A stretch of DNA of 64,000 nt from Methylotenera oryzisoli. Lineage in GTDB: Bacteria; Pseudomonadota; Gammaproteobacteria; Burkholderiales; Methylophilaceae. Position 1 is the stretch's first letter. The number at the start of each line of letters is the position of its first letter. The stretch is taken from contig NZ_PQVH01000009.1 in assembly GCF_004661485.1 (NCBI RefSeq), positions 1-64,000 on the forward strand, read 5' to 3'. The position numbers and the translations under genes were made by a program. The notes under the pieces are model-generated. The model made no database searches. It was not told where the DNA came from and worked only from the letters and a program-made list of their open reading frames with translations. Below, one piece after another: positions 32,444 to 41,365 of the stretch.

Positions 32444-34375
32444 CTAATGGTCAGCAAAGAACGCCTGCACATCGCTCAGCACACGCGTGCGCTTGAACGG
32501 TGGCAAACTTTGCCAAATGCGCTTGCCGTAAGCTTTGGTGATCAAGCGCGGATCACAAATCATCAACACACCACGGTCATTCTCATCACGAATCAAGCGT
32601 CCAGCGCCTTGCTTTAAGGTAATCACCGAATACGGGAGCTGGTACTCCATAAATGCATTTTTACCCTCTGCATTCAGCTTATCCACACGTGCAGACAACA
32701 CCGGGTCATCGGGTGGTGCAAATGGCAATTTATCAATAATCACCACACTTAACGCCTCGCCGCGCACATCTACACCTTCCCAAAAGCTCTGACTCCCCAC
32801 CAGTACCGCATTGCCTAGTTTGCGAAAACGCTCCAGCAGCTCGGTACGTGAGGTGTCACCTTGCAACAACAGCGGGCATTCAATGCCGTTTTCTGCAAAA
32901 GCATCTTTAAGCAGAGCATGTATTTCGCGCATCGCGCGCAAGCTGGTCGACAGCACAAAGGCGCGCCCACCGCTCGCCTGCAACACCGGCAACGCAGCTG
33001 CAACCACACAAGCCGTATAAGAAGGATGGTTCGGATCTGGCATTTCAGGTGGCACATAAAACAAGGCCTGCTCCTGATAGTTAAACGGACTTTGCCACGA
33101 GGCTGTAACCGCAGCCTGCAGACCCATTTGCGCCAAATAGTGGCTAAAGTCATTTTTAACTGCCAAAGTAGCTGAAGTGAATATCCATGCGCGTGGCTGT
33201 GCATTTAACTGCTTACCAAAGCCCTCGGCAACGCTGAGCGGAGTGGCATGCAACTGCACTGACTGCGTAAACACCTCCACCCAGCGCACTAAATTGTTGT
33301 TTTTAGCAGCATGCCAGCGGCTGAGCAAATCATGCAACGCCATACTGCGCTGCCAGCATTTTTCTAGCAGCGGATCGCGCGCGGCTTGCGTTTCCAGCAC
33401 CTTAGCTAAGGCCTGCAACTGCGCCTGCATGTGCTCAAATGTAGCGTCGAAATTTTTCAATGCCAGCGCTTTTTGCACTGACATACGTGAGCCCTCATAG
33501 GAAAAAATCAACCTAAAATCTTTACAAGCTTTTTCCAGTACGGGAATCACCTCACCTAGCTGCACACAGTCTTTAGCTAAGCTTAAATGTGCAGCGGTAC
33601 AATCGCGCGCCAACTCCATTAATTGGCTGGTGGATACATCCTCGCCAAAAAACAAACCTGCCACTTCCGGCAATTGGTGCGCTTCGTCAAATATCACGGT
33701 GTTCGCACTAGGCAATAGTTCGGCTACACCCTCATCACGCAACATGACATCAGCAAAAAATAAATGGTGATTCACGACGACAACGTCTGCAGCCAGCGCC
33801 TGTTTACGCGCCTCCATCACAAAACACTCTTTGTAAAAGTTGCAATCCCCGCCTAGGCAGTTATCACGGGTTGAGGTGACATTAGTCCATATCGTGGCAT
33901 TTTCAGGGACAGTGTTCAGCTCACCTTTGTCACCGGTTTTACTGTTCTCTGCAAAAGCTTTGATGACATGCACATACTTGGCATCATCTTTCGCCAAAAA
34001 GCGCCCTTCGTTAGCTGCGCGCTCTAAATGGTAATGACAAACATAATTGGAGCGGCCTTTCAGCATGGCGACCGTCACGGGCACTTTCAGTGCATCACGC
34101 ACGTTGGGCAGGTCGCGGCTAAATAACTGGTCTTGTAGATTTTTGGTACCGGTAGAAATAATGACTTTACCGCCAGTCAGTAATGCAGGCACTAAATAGG
34201 CAAATGTCTTGCCCGTGCCCGTACCAGCTTCTGCAACTAATTGGGTATTATGCTCAATCGCATCGGCAATCGCCAACGCCATTTCCAATTGCTGGGTGCG
34301 CTCGTGGTAGCCAGCAATGTGAGAAGCTAAAATGCCATCTTTTTCAAAAACTTGGCGGATATTGTATTCACTCAT
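32444..34375 (-). CDS. yoaA: YoaA-type ATP-dependent DNA helicase (XPD/DinG family)
   Basis: The 643-residue helicase has Walker A (EAGTGTGKT, 49-57), DEAH (FDEAHQLPE) and the iron-sulfur cysteines of XPD-like enzymes (NYVC, then DNCLGGDCNFYKEC). Later motifs include SQSFWEGVDVRG and KQGAGRLIRDENDRG. It matches E. coli YoaA more than DinG. YoaA unwinds 5' to 3' DNA at stalled forks and is known to pair with HolC (chi). It is a single gene divergent from the NlpC/P60 lipoprotein gene. A possible HolD-like gene lies 2.4 kb away. Confidence 0.93.
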   Translation of the reverse strand: MSEYNIRQVFEKDGILASHIAGYHERTQQLEMALAIADAIEHNTQLVAEAGTGTGKTFAYLVPALLTGGKVIISTGTKNLQDQLFSRDLPNVRDALKVPVTVAMLKGRSNYVCHYHLERAANEGRFLAKDDAKYVHVIKAFAENSKTGDKGELNTVPENATIWTNVTSTRDNCLGGDCNFYKECFVMEARKQALAADVVVVNHHLFFADVMLRDEGVAELLPSANTVIFDEAHQLPEVAGLFFGEDVSTSQLMELARDCTAAHLSLAKDCVQLGEVIPVLEKACKDFRLIFSYEGSRMSVQKALALKNFDATFEHMQAQLQALAKVLETQAARDPLLEKCWQRSMALHDLLSRWHAAKNNNLVRWVEVFTQSVQLHATPLSVAEGFGKQLNAQPRAWIFTSATLAVKNDFSHYLAQMGLQAAVTASWQSPFNYQEQALFYVPPEMPDPNHPSYTACVVAAALPVLQASGGRAFVLSTSLRAMREIHALLKDAFAENGIECPLLLQGDTSRTELLERFRKLGNAVLVGSQSFWEGVDVRGEALSVVIIDKLPFAPPDDPVLSARVDKLNAEGKNAFMEYQLPYSVITLKQGAGRLIRDENDRGVLMICDPRLITKAYGKRIWQSLPPFKRTRVLSDVQAFFADH

Positions 34376-34474
34376 AGAACGGTAATTATCCCATGAGTTA
34401 ACACGCTCATGTTTGTTTTAACCTGAGTTATCGTCACATTTGGTACTTTTGGGTAAGTTGAATATAATGAGTCC

Positions 34475-35023
34475 GTGGCAAAATTCACTTACTACAATTA
34501 TTTAGTGTGTTTAGTGCTTGCACTCACCAGTGCCTCCTGCGCAGCTACCCCCAACGGGCTGACCAGCACAAACACCCTTACAGAGAAATCTACGCCCGCC
34601 GAGCCTGTAGAGGCTCATCACGCTTGGCCGGAGCGTGCGCGTGAAGTATTAGTGAGCGCGCTCAGCCTCACCGGCATTACATACAAATATGGCGGCACCT
34701 CACCAGAAACCGGCTTTGATTGCAGTGGTTTTGTGCGCTATGTATACCAGCAAGCCACTAATTTAAGCCTGCCACATGGCGCAAAAGCCATCAGCCAGCT
34801 TGGAAAATCCGTGTCTAAAAGTGATTTGCAGCCAGGGGACTTGGTGTTTTTCAACACGCTTAAATCGACCTTCTCACATGTAGGTATTTATGTAGGGAAC
34901 AACCGTTTTATTCACTCACCAAGCAGTGGTGGCGGTGTGCGGGTAGATGATATGCAAACTAGCTATTGGAGCAAACGCTTTAATGGCGCCCAGCGCATAG
35001 AACCTGAGCAAGACAAAAACTAA
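34475..35023 (+). CDS. NlpC/P60 (C40) peptidoglycan endopeptidase, probable lipoprotein
   Basis: The 182-residue protein begins at GTG 34475; no better start was found. Its N-terminus has a hydrophobic stretch and a possible lipobox (TSASC, Cys22). The C40 peptidase domain (about 55-175) has the catalytic Cys in FDCSGFVRYVY and His in FSHVGIYVGNNRFIH, like Spr/MepS. It cuts peptide cross-links of peptidoglycan at the outer membrane. It is a single gene. Confidence 0.9.
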   Translation: MAKFTYYNYLVCLVLALTSASCAATPNGLTSTNTLTEKSTPAEPVEAHHAWPERAREVLVSALSLTGITYKYGGTSPETGFDCSGFVRYVYQQATNLSLPHGAKAISQLGKSVSKSDLQPGDLVFFNTLKSTFSHVGIYVGNNRFIHSPSSGGGVRVDDMQTSYWSKRFNGAQRIEPEQDKN

Positions 35024-35152
35024 ACCTAGCTCAAACGCAAACAAACACTTCCAACCATAGGCTTCGTCGTTTTTTAAACTGACAATCTGCTTAACCCGTC
35101 ATCTAAATTTCTGTTTTACTCTCTTAACGTCTGCTTTAATTCACACATCTGA

Positions 35153-35183
35153 ATTAACTGGCGAGCAAGTGCCGCCAGTTAAT
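35153..35183 (-). terminator. Hairpin after the ferritin-like gene
   Basis: ATTAACTGGCG pairs with CGCCAGTTAAT (11 bp, nine-base loop) 20 bases past the stop codon of the ferritin-like gene. No long T run follows; it could work for both converging transcripts. Confidence 0.6.
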
Positions 35184-35202
35184 ATCAAACGTAACGCTTA
35201 GC

Positions 35203-35661
35203 TTAAGCGTGAAACTTAGCTAAATCACCAGGTTTACGTAGCATTTTATCTACTTCACCCAAATGCAGTTCTTCTTGGTAAATCATTTCTCTGGCGTACT
35301 CTTCCAACATTACCGAGTCGCCTTCTACTAGTTTTAACAATGCTTTATAGGCATTCAAAGCTGCAGTTTCGTGCGCTAAAGACTCACGTAAAATATCACC
35401 AATGTCGTGATTATGAGTTTCTAACAATGGGCCGATCGACAATGACGGGTGCCCACCTAAATGCGTAATAATTTCACCGGCTTTGTTTGCATGATCTAAA
35501 GACTCTGTCGCTTGACTACGCAGCCAAGACACAATAGGAATACGGTTGTAACCAAACACCATCAACGAATAGTGGGTGTATCTTACAACCCCGGCTAATT
35601 CAAACTCTAAAATCGTGTTGAGCGCGTCCACAATTGGACTGTTATCGTGATGATCTGCCAT
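35203..35661 (-). CDS. Bacterioferritin/ferritin-like di-iron protein
   Basis: The 152-residue protein starts at ATG 35661, with AAAGGA nine bases upstream. It is a four-helix bundle with bacterioferritin-like metal ligands: E in ILEFELAGVVRYTH, E and H in ATESLDHANKAGEI, E in AHETAALNAYK and EELHLGEVDKM. It should store iron or detoxify peroxide. The heme-binding Met of classical bacterioferritin is not certain here. It is next to a SelW-like gene with 80 bases between, on the same strand. Confidence 0.88.
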   Translation of the reverse strand: MADHHDNSPIVDALNTILEFELAGVVRYTHYSLMVFGYNRIPIVSWLRSQATESLDHANKAGEIITHLGGHPSLSIGPLLETHNHDIGDILRESLAHETAALNAYKALLKLVEGDSVMLEEYAREMIYQEELHLGEVDKMLRKPGDLAKFHA

Positions 35662-35741
35662 TTTGTAATCCTTTCTTATCAAAAAATATATCGCCCGACT
35701 CTGGATCGGTAACGTTTAATACTGACGCATGCGATAGACGA

Positions 35742-36032
35742 CTAGTTCTCAGTAGTCGTTTTATCACTATGCCCCAAATGACGGTCTGGGTCTACTTTAT
35801 CACGCACCAACTGCTTAATCTCTTTTGCCTCGGGGAACCTGCCCGCCTCTTTTCTGGAGAAAATCAGCTCATCATTTAAGCGCACCTCAAAAATGCCGCC
35901 AGTACCTGGCCTTAATGCAACACTGTATAAATCTTGCTCAAACGTTGTTAATAGCTCTTGCGCAAGCCATGCCGCACGCAATAGCCAACGGCACTGCGTG
36001 CAATAGGTGATTTCAACAATATATCTACTCAA
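35742..36032 (-). CDS. SelT/SelW/SelH-family (Rdx) thioredoxin-fold protein
   Basis: The 96-residue protein has the Rdx pattern: EITYCTQCRWLLRAAWLAQELL with a CxxC motif, GIFEVRLNDELIF, and RFPEAKEIKQLVRDKV. It is a non-selenium (Cys) form, thought to work in thiol redox chemistry. The C-terminal HLGHSDK is typical of bacterial members. It lies upstream of the ferritin-like gene in the same orientation. Confidence 0.9.
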   Translation of the reverse strand: MSRYIVEITYCTQCRWLLRAAWLAQELLTTFEQDLYSVALRPGTGGIFEVRLNDELIFSRKEAGRFPEAKEIKQLVRDKVDPDRHLGHSDKTTTEN

Positions 36033-36284
36033 TTTGTATGTCCCGACTGATATAGTTTAATATGCGTAGAACGCAATATAATGATTAAACGCTGAAACTA
36101 AAAAATATTTGGCAACTCATAGTTATCGCTAGGCTGTTATTTAGCCCGTTAAATCTAGCGCGATGTATGCGCAATGTATTAATGCAAGAAACCCTAATCT
36201 GGCTTTATTTGAACCATATAAAGCGAGTTGAGATATTAAAGCATAAATCAGTTACTGTTACTTTTGTTAGGACACCTTACATTC

Positions 36285-37727
36285 ATGCAAGTAAATAATA
36301 AACATCACCGGCTTACAAAAATTGGGCTAGTTGGCTCAGGTTTGATACTTGGCCTCATGCTGAGCCTAACCTATTCTGCCGTTGCAGAAAAAATGGTTAA
36401 ACCGCAGCTGCCGCTAGATGACCTGCGTGCTTTTGCTGAAGTGTTTGGCAAAATCAAGACCGACTACGTAGAGCCGGTTGAAGACAAAAAACTCATTTCA
36501 GAAGCCATCAGTGGCATGCTTACTGGCTTGGACCCTCACTCCACCTACATGGACCCAGATGCATTTAAAGACATGCAAGTTGCCACACAAGGTGAGTTCG
36601 GCGGTTTGGGCATAGAGGTTGGCATGGAAGATGGCTTAGTGAAAGTTATCTCACCGATTGAAGATTCTCCAGCTTATACCGCCGGCCTAAAAAGCGGCGA
36701 CTTAATCGTTAAGCTTGATGACACTCCAGTTAAAGGTTTGACACTGAATGATGCGGTTAAACGCATGCGTGGTAAGCCAGATACTAAAATCGTACTTACG
36801 GTGATCCGTAAAACTGAAACTAAACCTCTCAAGTTCACGCTGACCCGCGCAATCATTAAGAGCAAGAGTGTTAAATACAAATTAACCGAGCCAGGTTATG
36901 CCTACGTACGTGTAACGCAGTTCCAAGAACGTACTGGTGAAGATTTAGCCAAAGCCATTAAAACCATGCACACTGAGAACAAAGGTGCATTTAAGGGCTT
37001 AGTGTTAGACCTGCGTAACGATCCAGGCGGTTTGCTAAACGGTGCAGTTGGCGTCTCTGCTGCTTTCTTGCCTAAAGGTGAGTTAGTGGTTTACACAGAA
37101 GGCCGTGCACCTGACTCTAAAATGCAGCTCACCGCCACACCAGAAAACTATGTGCGTGGTGGCGCAGCAAATGACTACATCCGTGATTTGCCAGCCGATA
37201 TCAAAACAGTACCGATGGTAGTATTAATTAACAGCGGCTCTGCCTCTGCGTCTGAAATTGTAGCGGGCGCCCTGCAAGACCATAAACGCGCGGCAGTATT
37301 GGGTACGCAAAGTTTTGGTAAAGGCTCAGTGCAAACCATTATGCCGATGAATAACGGTGCGGCAATTAAGCTAACTACTGCACGTTACTTTACGCCAAAA
37401 GGTCGCTCCATTCAGGCTAAAGGCATTGTGCCTGATTACTTGGTAGAAGATGGCACAGACCAATCTGGCGCAATTCATGAAGCGGATTTATCTCGTCACT
37501 TGTCTAATCCGAAAGATGCTGAGGCAAATAAACCTGCAGATAGCGCTACACGCAATGATGCCGCCAAAGCAAAATTGAATGAGAAGAAATATGCAGAACC
37601 TAGCGCACCGATTGAGCCTGCAAGTAAAGATGATATTCAATTTACGCAAGCCATGAACCTGCTAAAAGGTCTGCCGGTTGTTCAGTCCACACCTACGGTA
37701 AAAGCAGAAACACCAAAAACTGAATAA
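36285..37727 (+). CDS. ctpA: C-terminal processing peptidase (S41, CtpA/Prc-like)
   Basis: From ATG 36285 the protein has 480 residues: a signal anchor (about 12-35), a PDZ domain (about 85-165: GLGIEVGMEDGLVKVISPIE, TAGLKSGDLIVKLDD) and an S41 domain with the Ser/Lys dyad in NSGSASASEIVAG and GTQSFGKGSVQ. It degrades or trims periplasmic proteins from their C-termini. The frame opens 21 bases earlier at a TTG, which gives a poor signal sequence. The last 80 residues are charged and of low complexity. A terminator lies 20 bases past the stop codon. Confidence 0.93.
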   Translation: MQVNNKHHRLTKIGLVGSGLILGLMLSLTYSAVAEKMVKPQLPLDDLRAFAEVFGKIKTDYVEPVEDKKLISEAISGMLTGLDPHSTYMDPDAFKDMQVATQGEFGGLGIEVGMEDGLVKVISPIEDSPAYTAGLKSGDLIVKLDDTPVKGLTLNDAVKRMRGKPDTKIVLTVIRKTETKPLKFTLTRAIIKSKSVKYKLTEPGYAYVRVTQFQERTGEDLAKAIKTMHTENKGAFKGLVLDLRNDPGGLLNGAVGVSAAFLPKGELVVYTEGRAPDSKMQLTATPENYVRGGAANDYIRDLPADIKTVPMVVLINSGSASASEIVAGALQDHKRAAVLGTQSFGKGSVQTIMPMNNGAAIKLTTARYFTPKGRSIQAKGIVPDYLVEDGTDQSGAIHEADLSRHLSNPKDAEANKPADSATRNDAAKAKLNEKKYAEPSAPIEPASKDDIQFTQAMNLLKGLPVVQSTPTVKAETPKTE

Positions 37728-37746
37728 GACATTGCCGCAACAAATT

Positions 37747-37777
37747 AAACCGCCTTAATTATTAAGGCGGTTTTTTT
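37747..37777 (+). terminator. Intrinsic terminator after ctpA
   Basis: AAACCGCCTTAAT pairs with ATTAAGGCGGTTT around a very short loop and ends in a run of seven T. Confidence 0.9.
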
Positions 37778-37843
37778 ATGCCTGCCGCCATGACTTCACG
37801 TTGTTTAAGAAATGTTGAGATTGAAAACGATTATAATGTGACC

Positions 37844-39019
37844 ATGACGTTATCACTTAAAGAACTCACTGCTGAAGCTGACCGCTGCGTTGCATGCGGC
37901 CTGTGCTTGCCGCACTGCCCCACCTATAGAAAGACGGGCTCAGAGGCAGACTCTCCACGTGGACGCATTCAGCTTATCCGTGCGGTGTCGCAAGACATTC
38001 TGCCTAACAGCGCACGCTTTAAAGAGCATATTGATCTATGCTTAAGCTGCCGCAGCTGCGAATCGGCATGCCCGAACAGTGTGAGCTATGGCACGTTGGT
38101 AGATACAACACGTGCGCTTTATATCAAGAAAGAAAGCCTTTGGTTAACTGTGGCAAAACCATTCATCCGTCACCGTGCATTAAGCTATATATGCACATGG
38201 CCACTTTGGTTACTATCTAAAGCCAAACTACTGGGTGCGTTAAAGCGTATCGTACCAGCCGCAAAACTTTTGCCAGCCATCTCCAAACCCATTGCATGGA
38301 AAGCTTTGTACCCGGCGACCAAACCCAAGCACGGTGCCGTGAGTTTATTTTTAGGATGCGCGACTAACGCCTTTGACAACCAGACATTAAGCGCCAGCAT
38401 TTACGTACTAAACGCACTGGGTTACGATGTGCATGTCCCTACTGCACAAACTTGCTGCGGCAGCATTGCACGCCAGGCAGGTGACGCGGTAGAAGCCGAT
38501 GCCTTGCTTGCCAAAAATGGTGCGAGCTTTGACCGCACTATGCCCATACTCTCCACGGCAAGCGGTTGTGGCGCCGGCCTGCAAGATTACCTCACCACAC
38601 ATCAAGTACAGGATATCAGTACCTTTTTAATCAATTGCGACTGGTCTGTAGCCGAGATTACGCCGCTTCAACAGCGTATTTTCGTACAGGACCCTTGCTC
38701 ACTGCGCAATGGACTGAAAGCGCAAAAAGCGGTGTATGACTTACTAAAAAAAATCCCGACTGCCGATATACAAGCACTGCCGGGTAACGGTCAATGCTGT
38801 GGCGGTGCTGGTGCTTATTCCATTACACAGCCTGAAATGGCAAACACGCTACGCGATGATAAACTGACCGCTATGCAGTCCAATCAGGTATCAATACTGG
38901 CCACCTCCAATATTGGCTGTAGTTTGCATATCACTAAGGGATTAGAGAACGCGGGCATGGATATTGATGTGCTGCACCCTGTACAAATCATTGCGAAGCA
39001 AATGGGGTTTAGGGCATAA
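37844..39019 (+). CDS. glcF: Iron-sulfur oxidoreductase subunit, GlcF-like
   Basis: The 391-residue protein starts at ATG 37844 (MTLSLKELTAEADRC); the frame reaches back to 37778 but that start lies at the ctpA terminator. It has two 4Fe-4S clusters (CVACGLCLPHCP and CLSCRSCESACP) and two cysteine-rich CCG domains (TCCGSIARQAG and QCCGGAGAYS). In glycolate oxidase GlcF passes electrons from the FAD subunits to quinone. GlcD and GlcE are not next to it, so it may serve another FAD oxidase. Confidence 0.85.
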   Translation: MTLSLKELTAEADRCVACGLCLPHCPTYRKTGSEADSPRGRIQLIRAVSQDILPNSARFKEHIDLCLSCRSCESACPNSVSYGTLVDTTRALYIKKESLWLTVAKPFIRHRALSYICTWPLWLLSKAKLLGALKRIVPAAKLLPAISKPIAWKALYPATKPKHGAVSLFLGCATNAFDNQTLSASIYVLNALGYDVHVPTAQTCCGSIARQAGDAVEADALLAKNGASFDRTMPILSTASGCGAGLQDYLTTHQVQDISTFLINCDWSVAEITPLQQRIFVQDPCSLRNGLKAQKAVYDLLKKIPTADIQALPGNGQCCGGAGAYSITQPEMANTLRDDKLTAMQSNQVSILATSNIGCSLHITKGLENAGMDIDVLHPVQIIAKQMGFRA

Positions 39020-39129
39020 GCCAGCATTATTGCGTAAACCCCATACTAGCAGCATAGCCTTGCATTGGCGCTCAAAACAAACAACGGAACACTAGCTTAG
39101 CCAAGATAATTAAGCGTAGAATAACTTTC

Positions 39130-39765
39130 ATGAACAGACTACTCACTACAGACAAATTAATTTGTGCGTTTGACACTGGGTTGCGTACCCTGTTTGCAAA
39201 ACCACACAGCGAGCGCGAACATCCGGATGCGGCCATTGACGAATCGCCAATGGATAACCAAGAGAAAAAACATGTAAGTGCGCTCATGCGTGTCAATCAT
39301 ACCGGTGAGGTCTGTGCACAGGCGCTCTACAGCGGCCAGGCACTTACTGCACAGAGCGCGGCCACCAGCATCAGCATGCAACAAGCCGCACGAGAAGAAA
39401 CCGAACATCTAGCATGGTGTGAAGCCCGTATTGCAGCATTAGGCGGGCACACCAGCGTACTTAACCCATTGTTCTATGCTGGCTCATTTGCGATTGGCGC
39501 AGTCGCCGGTGCCTTAGGCGACAAGTGGAGCCTAGGCTTTTTGGAAGAAACCGAAAAGCAGGTGGGTGCACACTTAGCCAGCCATCTTCATCAGTTACCA
39601 GCTACGGATGAAAAATCACGCCGTATTATTGAACAAATGCAAATAGATGAAGCCAAACACGCAAATGATGCAAAACAACAAGGTGCAGCCGAACTGCCGG
39701 CGCCGATTAAGTTCTGCATGACAAAAATGTCGCAACTCATGACTAGCACGACCTATCATATCTAA
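39130..39765 (+). CDS. coq7: Demethoxyubiquinone hydroxylase Coq7
   Basis: The 211-residue di-iron protein has the Coq7 ligand set: RVNHTGEVCAQALYSGQ, EETEHLAWCE, GFLEETEKQVGAHLA and IDEAKHANDA. It hydroxylates the ubiquinone precursor at the membrane surface. It is followed 20 bases later by a DUF2322-like gene, so they may share a message. The start ATG 39130 gives a normal N-terminus. Confidence 0.95.
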   Translation: MNRLLTTDKLICAFDTGLRTLFAKPHSEREHPDAAIDESPMDNQEKKHVSALMRVNHTGEVCAQALYSGQALTAQSAATSISMQQAAREETEHLAWCEARIAALGGHTSVLNPLFYAGSFAIGAVAGALGDKWSLGFLEETEKQVGAHLASHLHQLPATDEKSRRIIEQMQIDEAKHANDAKQQGAAELPAPIKFCMTKMSQLMTSTTYHI

Positions 39766-39785
39766 TTACTTTTTAAGGCAATACC

Positions 39786-40103
39786 ATGCAAAAATTTAGT
39801 GACATACTACAAACTCTCGATGACGCTTCCAATGTCGAACGTATCGAGCTTTACAATAAAGACGGCAGCTCAGCAGGCGTGATTGAAAACAAACCGGGCA
39901 GCCAAGGCTCAATCAAGGTTTACAGCCATTTAGCGCGTATGTATGGAGAGATCTCTTTAGATGCAGCGGTTGAGGGCTTAAGCTTATACGCAGAGCATAC
40001 TGAAGATGCTGAAAACTGCCCTGGCAAACATCCGAACGTAGATAGATTACTAAACATTCTGGAAGATGAACAACCGCTCACAGTGAAAGTGATTGAAGCA
40101 TAA
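39786..40103 (+). CDS. DUF2322-like conserved hypothetical protein
   Basis: The 105-residue soluble protein contains RIELYNKDGSSAGVIENKPG, KVYSHLARMYGEI and AEHTEDAENCPGKHPNVDRL, in line with DUF2322 as I remember it. It may be co-transcribed with coq7. No catalytic residue can be named. A strong terminator follows 77 bases after its stop codon. Confidence 0.7.
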   Translation: MQKFSDILQTLDDASNVERIELYNKDGSSAGVIENKPGSQGSIKVYSHLARMYGEISLDAAVEGLSLYAEHTEDAENCPGKHPNVDRLLNILEDEQPLTVKVIEA

Positions 40104-40180
40104 GCGGATATCCGTTTATTAAGATAGCCGGCGAACAAACTCACCCGATGCATTTGTGATTGAGTGCTCAAAAAAAGATA

Positions 40181-40213
40181 AAAAAAGGGGATGAACATAT
40201 CATCCCCTTTTTT
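40181..40213 (+). terminator. Intrinsic terminator
   Basis: AAAAAAGGGGATGA pairs with TCATCCCCTTTTTT (14 bp). It ends the coq7 pair and may also serve the converging OsmC gene. Confidence 0.92.
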
Positions 40214-40275
40214 ATTGTAGTGATTTTAGGCAGTACTTAACTTCAACTCAGCACAAACCAAACAACCACGCAATC

Positions 40276-40704
40276 TTAGGCCTGTGCAGTCAATGGTTTT
40301 ATTTCAAAGTCATGTGTGATTTCTACACTTTTACTCAACATAATAGAAGCTGAGCAATATTTTTCGGCAGATAATTTAACCGCACGCTCCACCTGTACCG
40401 GGTTTAAATTGTCACCGGTAATCACAAAATGCACATGAATCTTGGTAAAGACTTTTGGAATCTCATCAGCACGCACCGCGTCAATCTCGGCAACACAATC
40501 AAAAATTGGCTGACGTGCTTTTTTCAAAATAGCCACCACATCAAACGAAGTGCAAGCGCCCATACCGATTAACAGCATCTCCATCGGGCGCATGCCAATA
40601 TTACGGCCGCCGTTTTCGGGCGCACCATCTAGCACAACTGCATGACCAGTCTCTGACTCGCCGACAAAACTTACACCGTCAATCCACTTTATACTAACTT
40701 TCAT
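40276..40704 (-). CDS. OsmC-family protein (YhfA-like)
   Basis: The 142-residue OsmC fold has reactive cysteines in GMGACTSFDVVAILKKA and AEKYCSASIML. Other matches include KWIDGVSFVGESETGHAVVLD and GRNIGMRPMEMLLIGMG, close to E. coli YhfA. OsmC proteins reduce organic hydroperoxides; the YhfA group is less studied. The gene stands alone. Confidence 0.9.
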   Translation of the reverse strand: MKVSIKWIDGVSFVGESETGHAVVLDGAPENGGRNIGMRPMEMLLIGMGACTSFDVVAILKKARQPIFDCVAEIDAVRADEIPKVFTKIHVHFVITGDNLNPVQVERAVKLSAEKYCSASIMLSKSVEITHDFEIKPLTAQA

Positions 40705-40814
40705 GTTTCATCTCTCGTACCGTTAGGTCTAATCAATAACCAGTTTAAACAGGCTGATAGCACTCAAGATAAACGCTATCAGATGTCAGCCATAGTCAAT
40801 AAACTGCTGATGAA

Positions 40815-41288
40815 TTATTTAACGCCCAATAATTCCACATCAAAAATCAAGTCAGCATTCGGTGGGATCGCGCCACCTGCACCACGTGCGCCATAACCCA
40901 TTTCTGATGGGATAATCAAGGTACGTTTACCGCCAATCTTCATGCCAGCAAAACCCTCATCCCAACCCTGAATCACTTGGCCAGCGCCCAAGAAGAACAC
41001 GAAAGGTTGCTTGCGGTCTAGGCTACTATCGAACTTTTTGCCTTTACCATCTTTAGCAGATGGGTCATACAGCCAGCCAGTGTAATGTACAGTGACATTA
41101 AAACCAGGCTCTGCTTCGCGCCCTTCACCCACTAAGGTATCAATCTTTTGTAACTCTTTAACTTGTTCTGACATCGCTGTTACTTCCTTTACTGTTGACT
41201 TATCTGATGTTGATTTATTTGACTCGGCTTGACATGCACCTAAGCTTAACAAGCAAACGATTGCGAGTAATGATCCTAATAATTTCAT
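40815..41288 (-). CDS. FKBP-type peptidyl-prolyl isomerase lipoprotein
   Basis: The 157-residue protein has a lipobox (LSLGACQAE, Cys19), a short Ser/Lys linker and one FKBP domain (about 50-157: [63 protein letters not shown]). It catalyses proline isomerisation for proteins in the periplasm. Key aromatic residues of the active site (Tyr, Trp in GWDEG, Phe) are present. It is a single gene. Confidence 0.93.
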   Translation of the reverse strand: MKLLGSLLAIVCLLSLGACQAESNKSTSDKSTVKEVTAMSEQVKELQKIDTLVGEGREAEPGFNVTVHYTGWLYDPSAKDGKGKKFDSSLDRKQPFVFFLGAGQVIQGWDEGFAGMKIGGKRTLIIPSEMGYGARGAGGAIPPNADLIFDVELLGVK

Positions 41289-41365
41289 TGTGTGTCCTGT
41301 AGCGTTGTATCTAAATGAAGGGGTTTAATCCGTAATCATACTTTAAAATCAGTGTTACCGTTAAC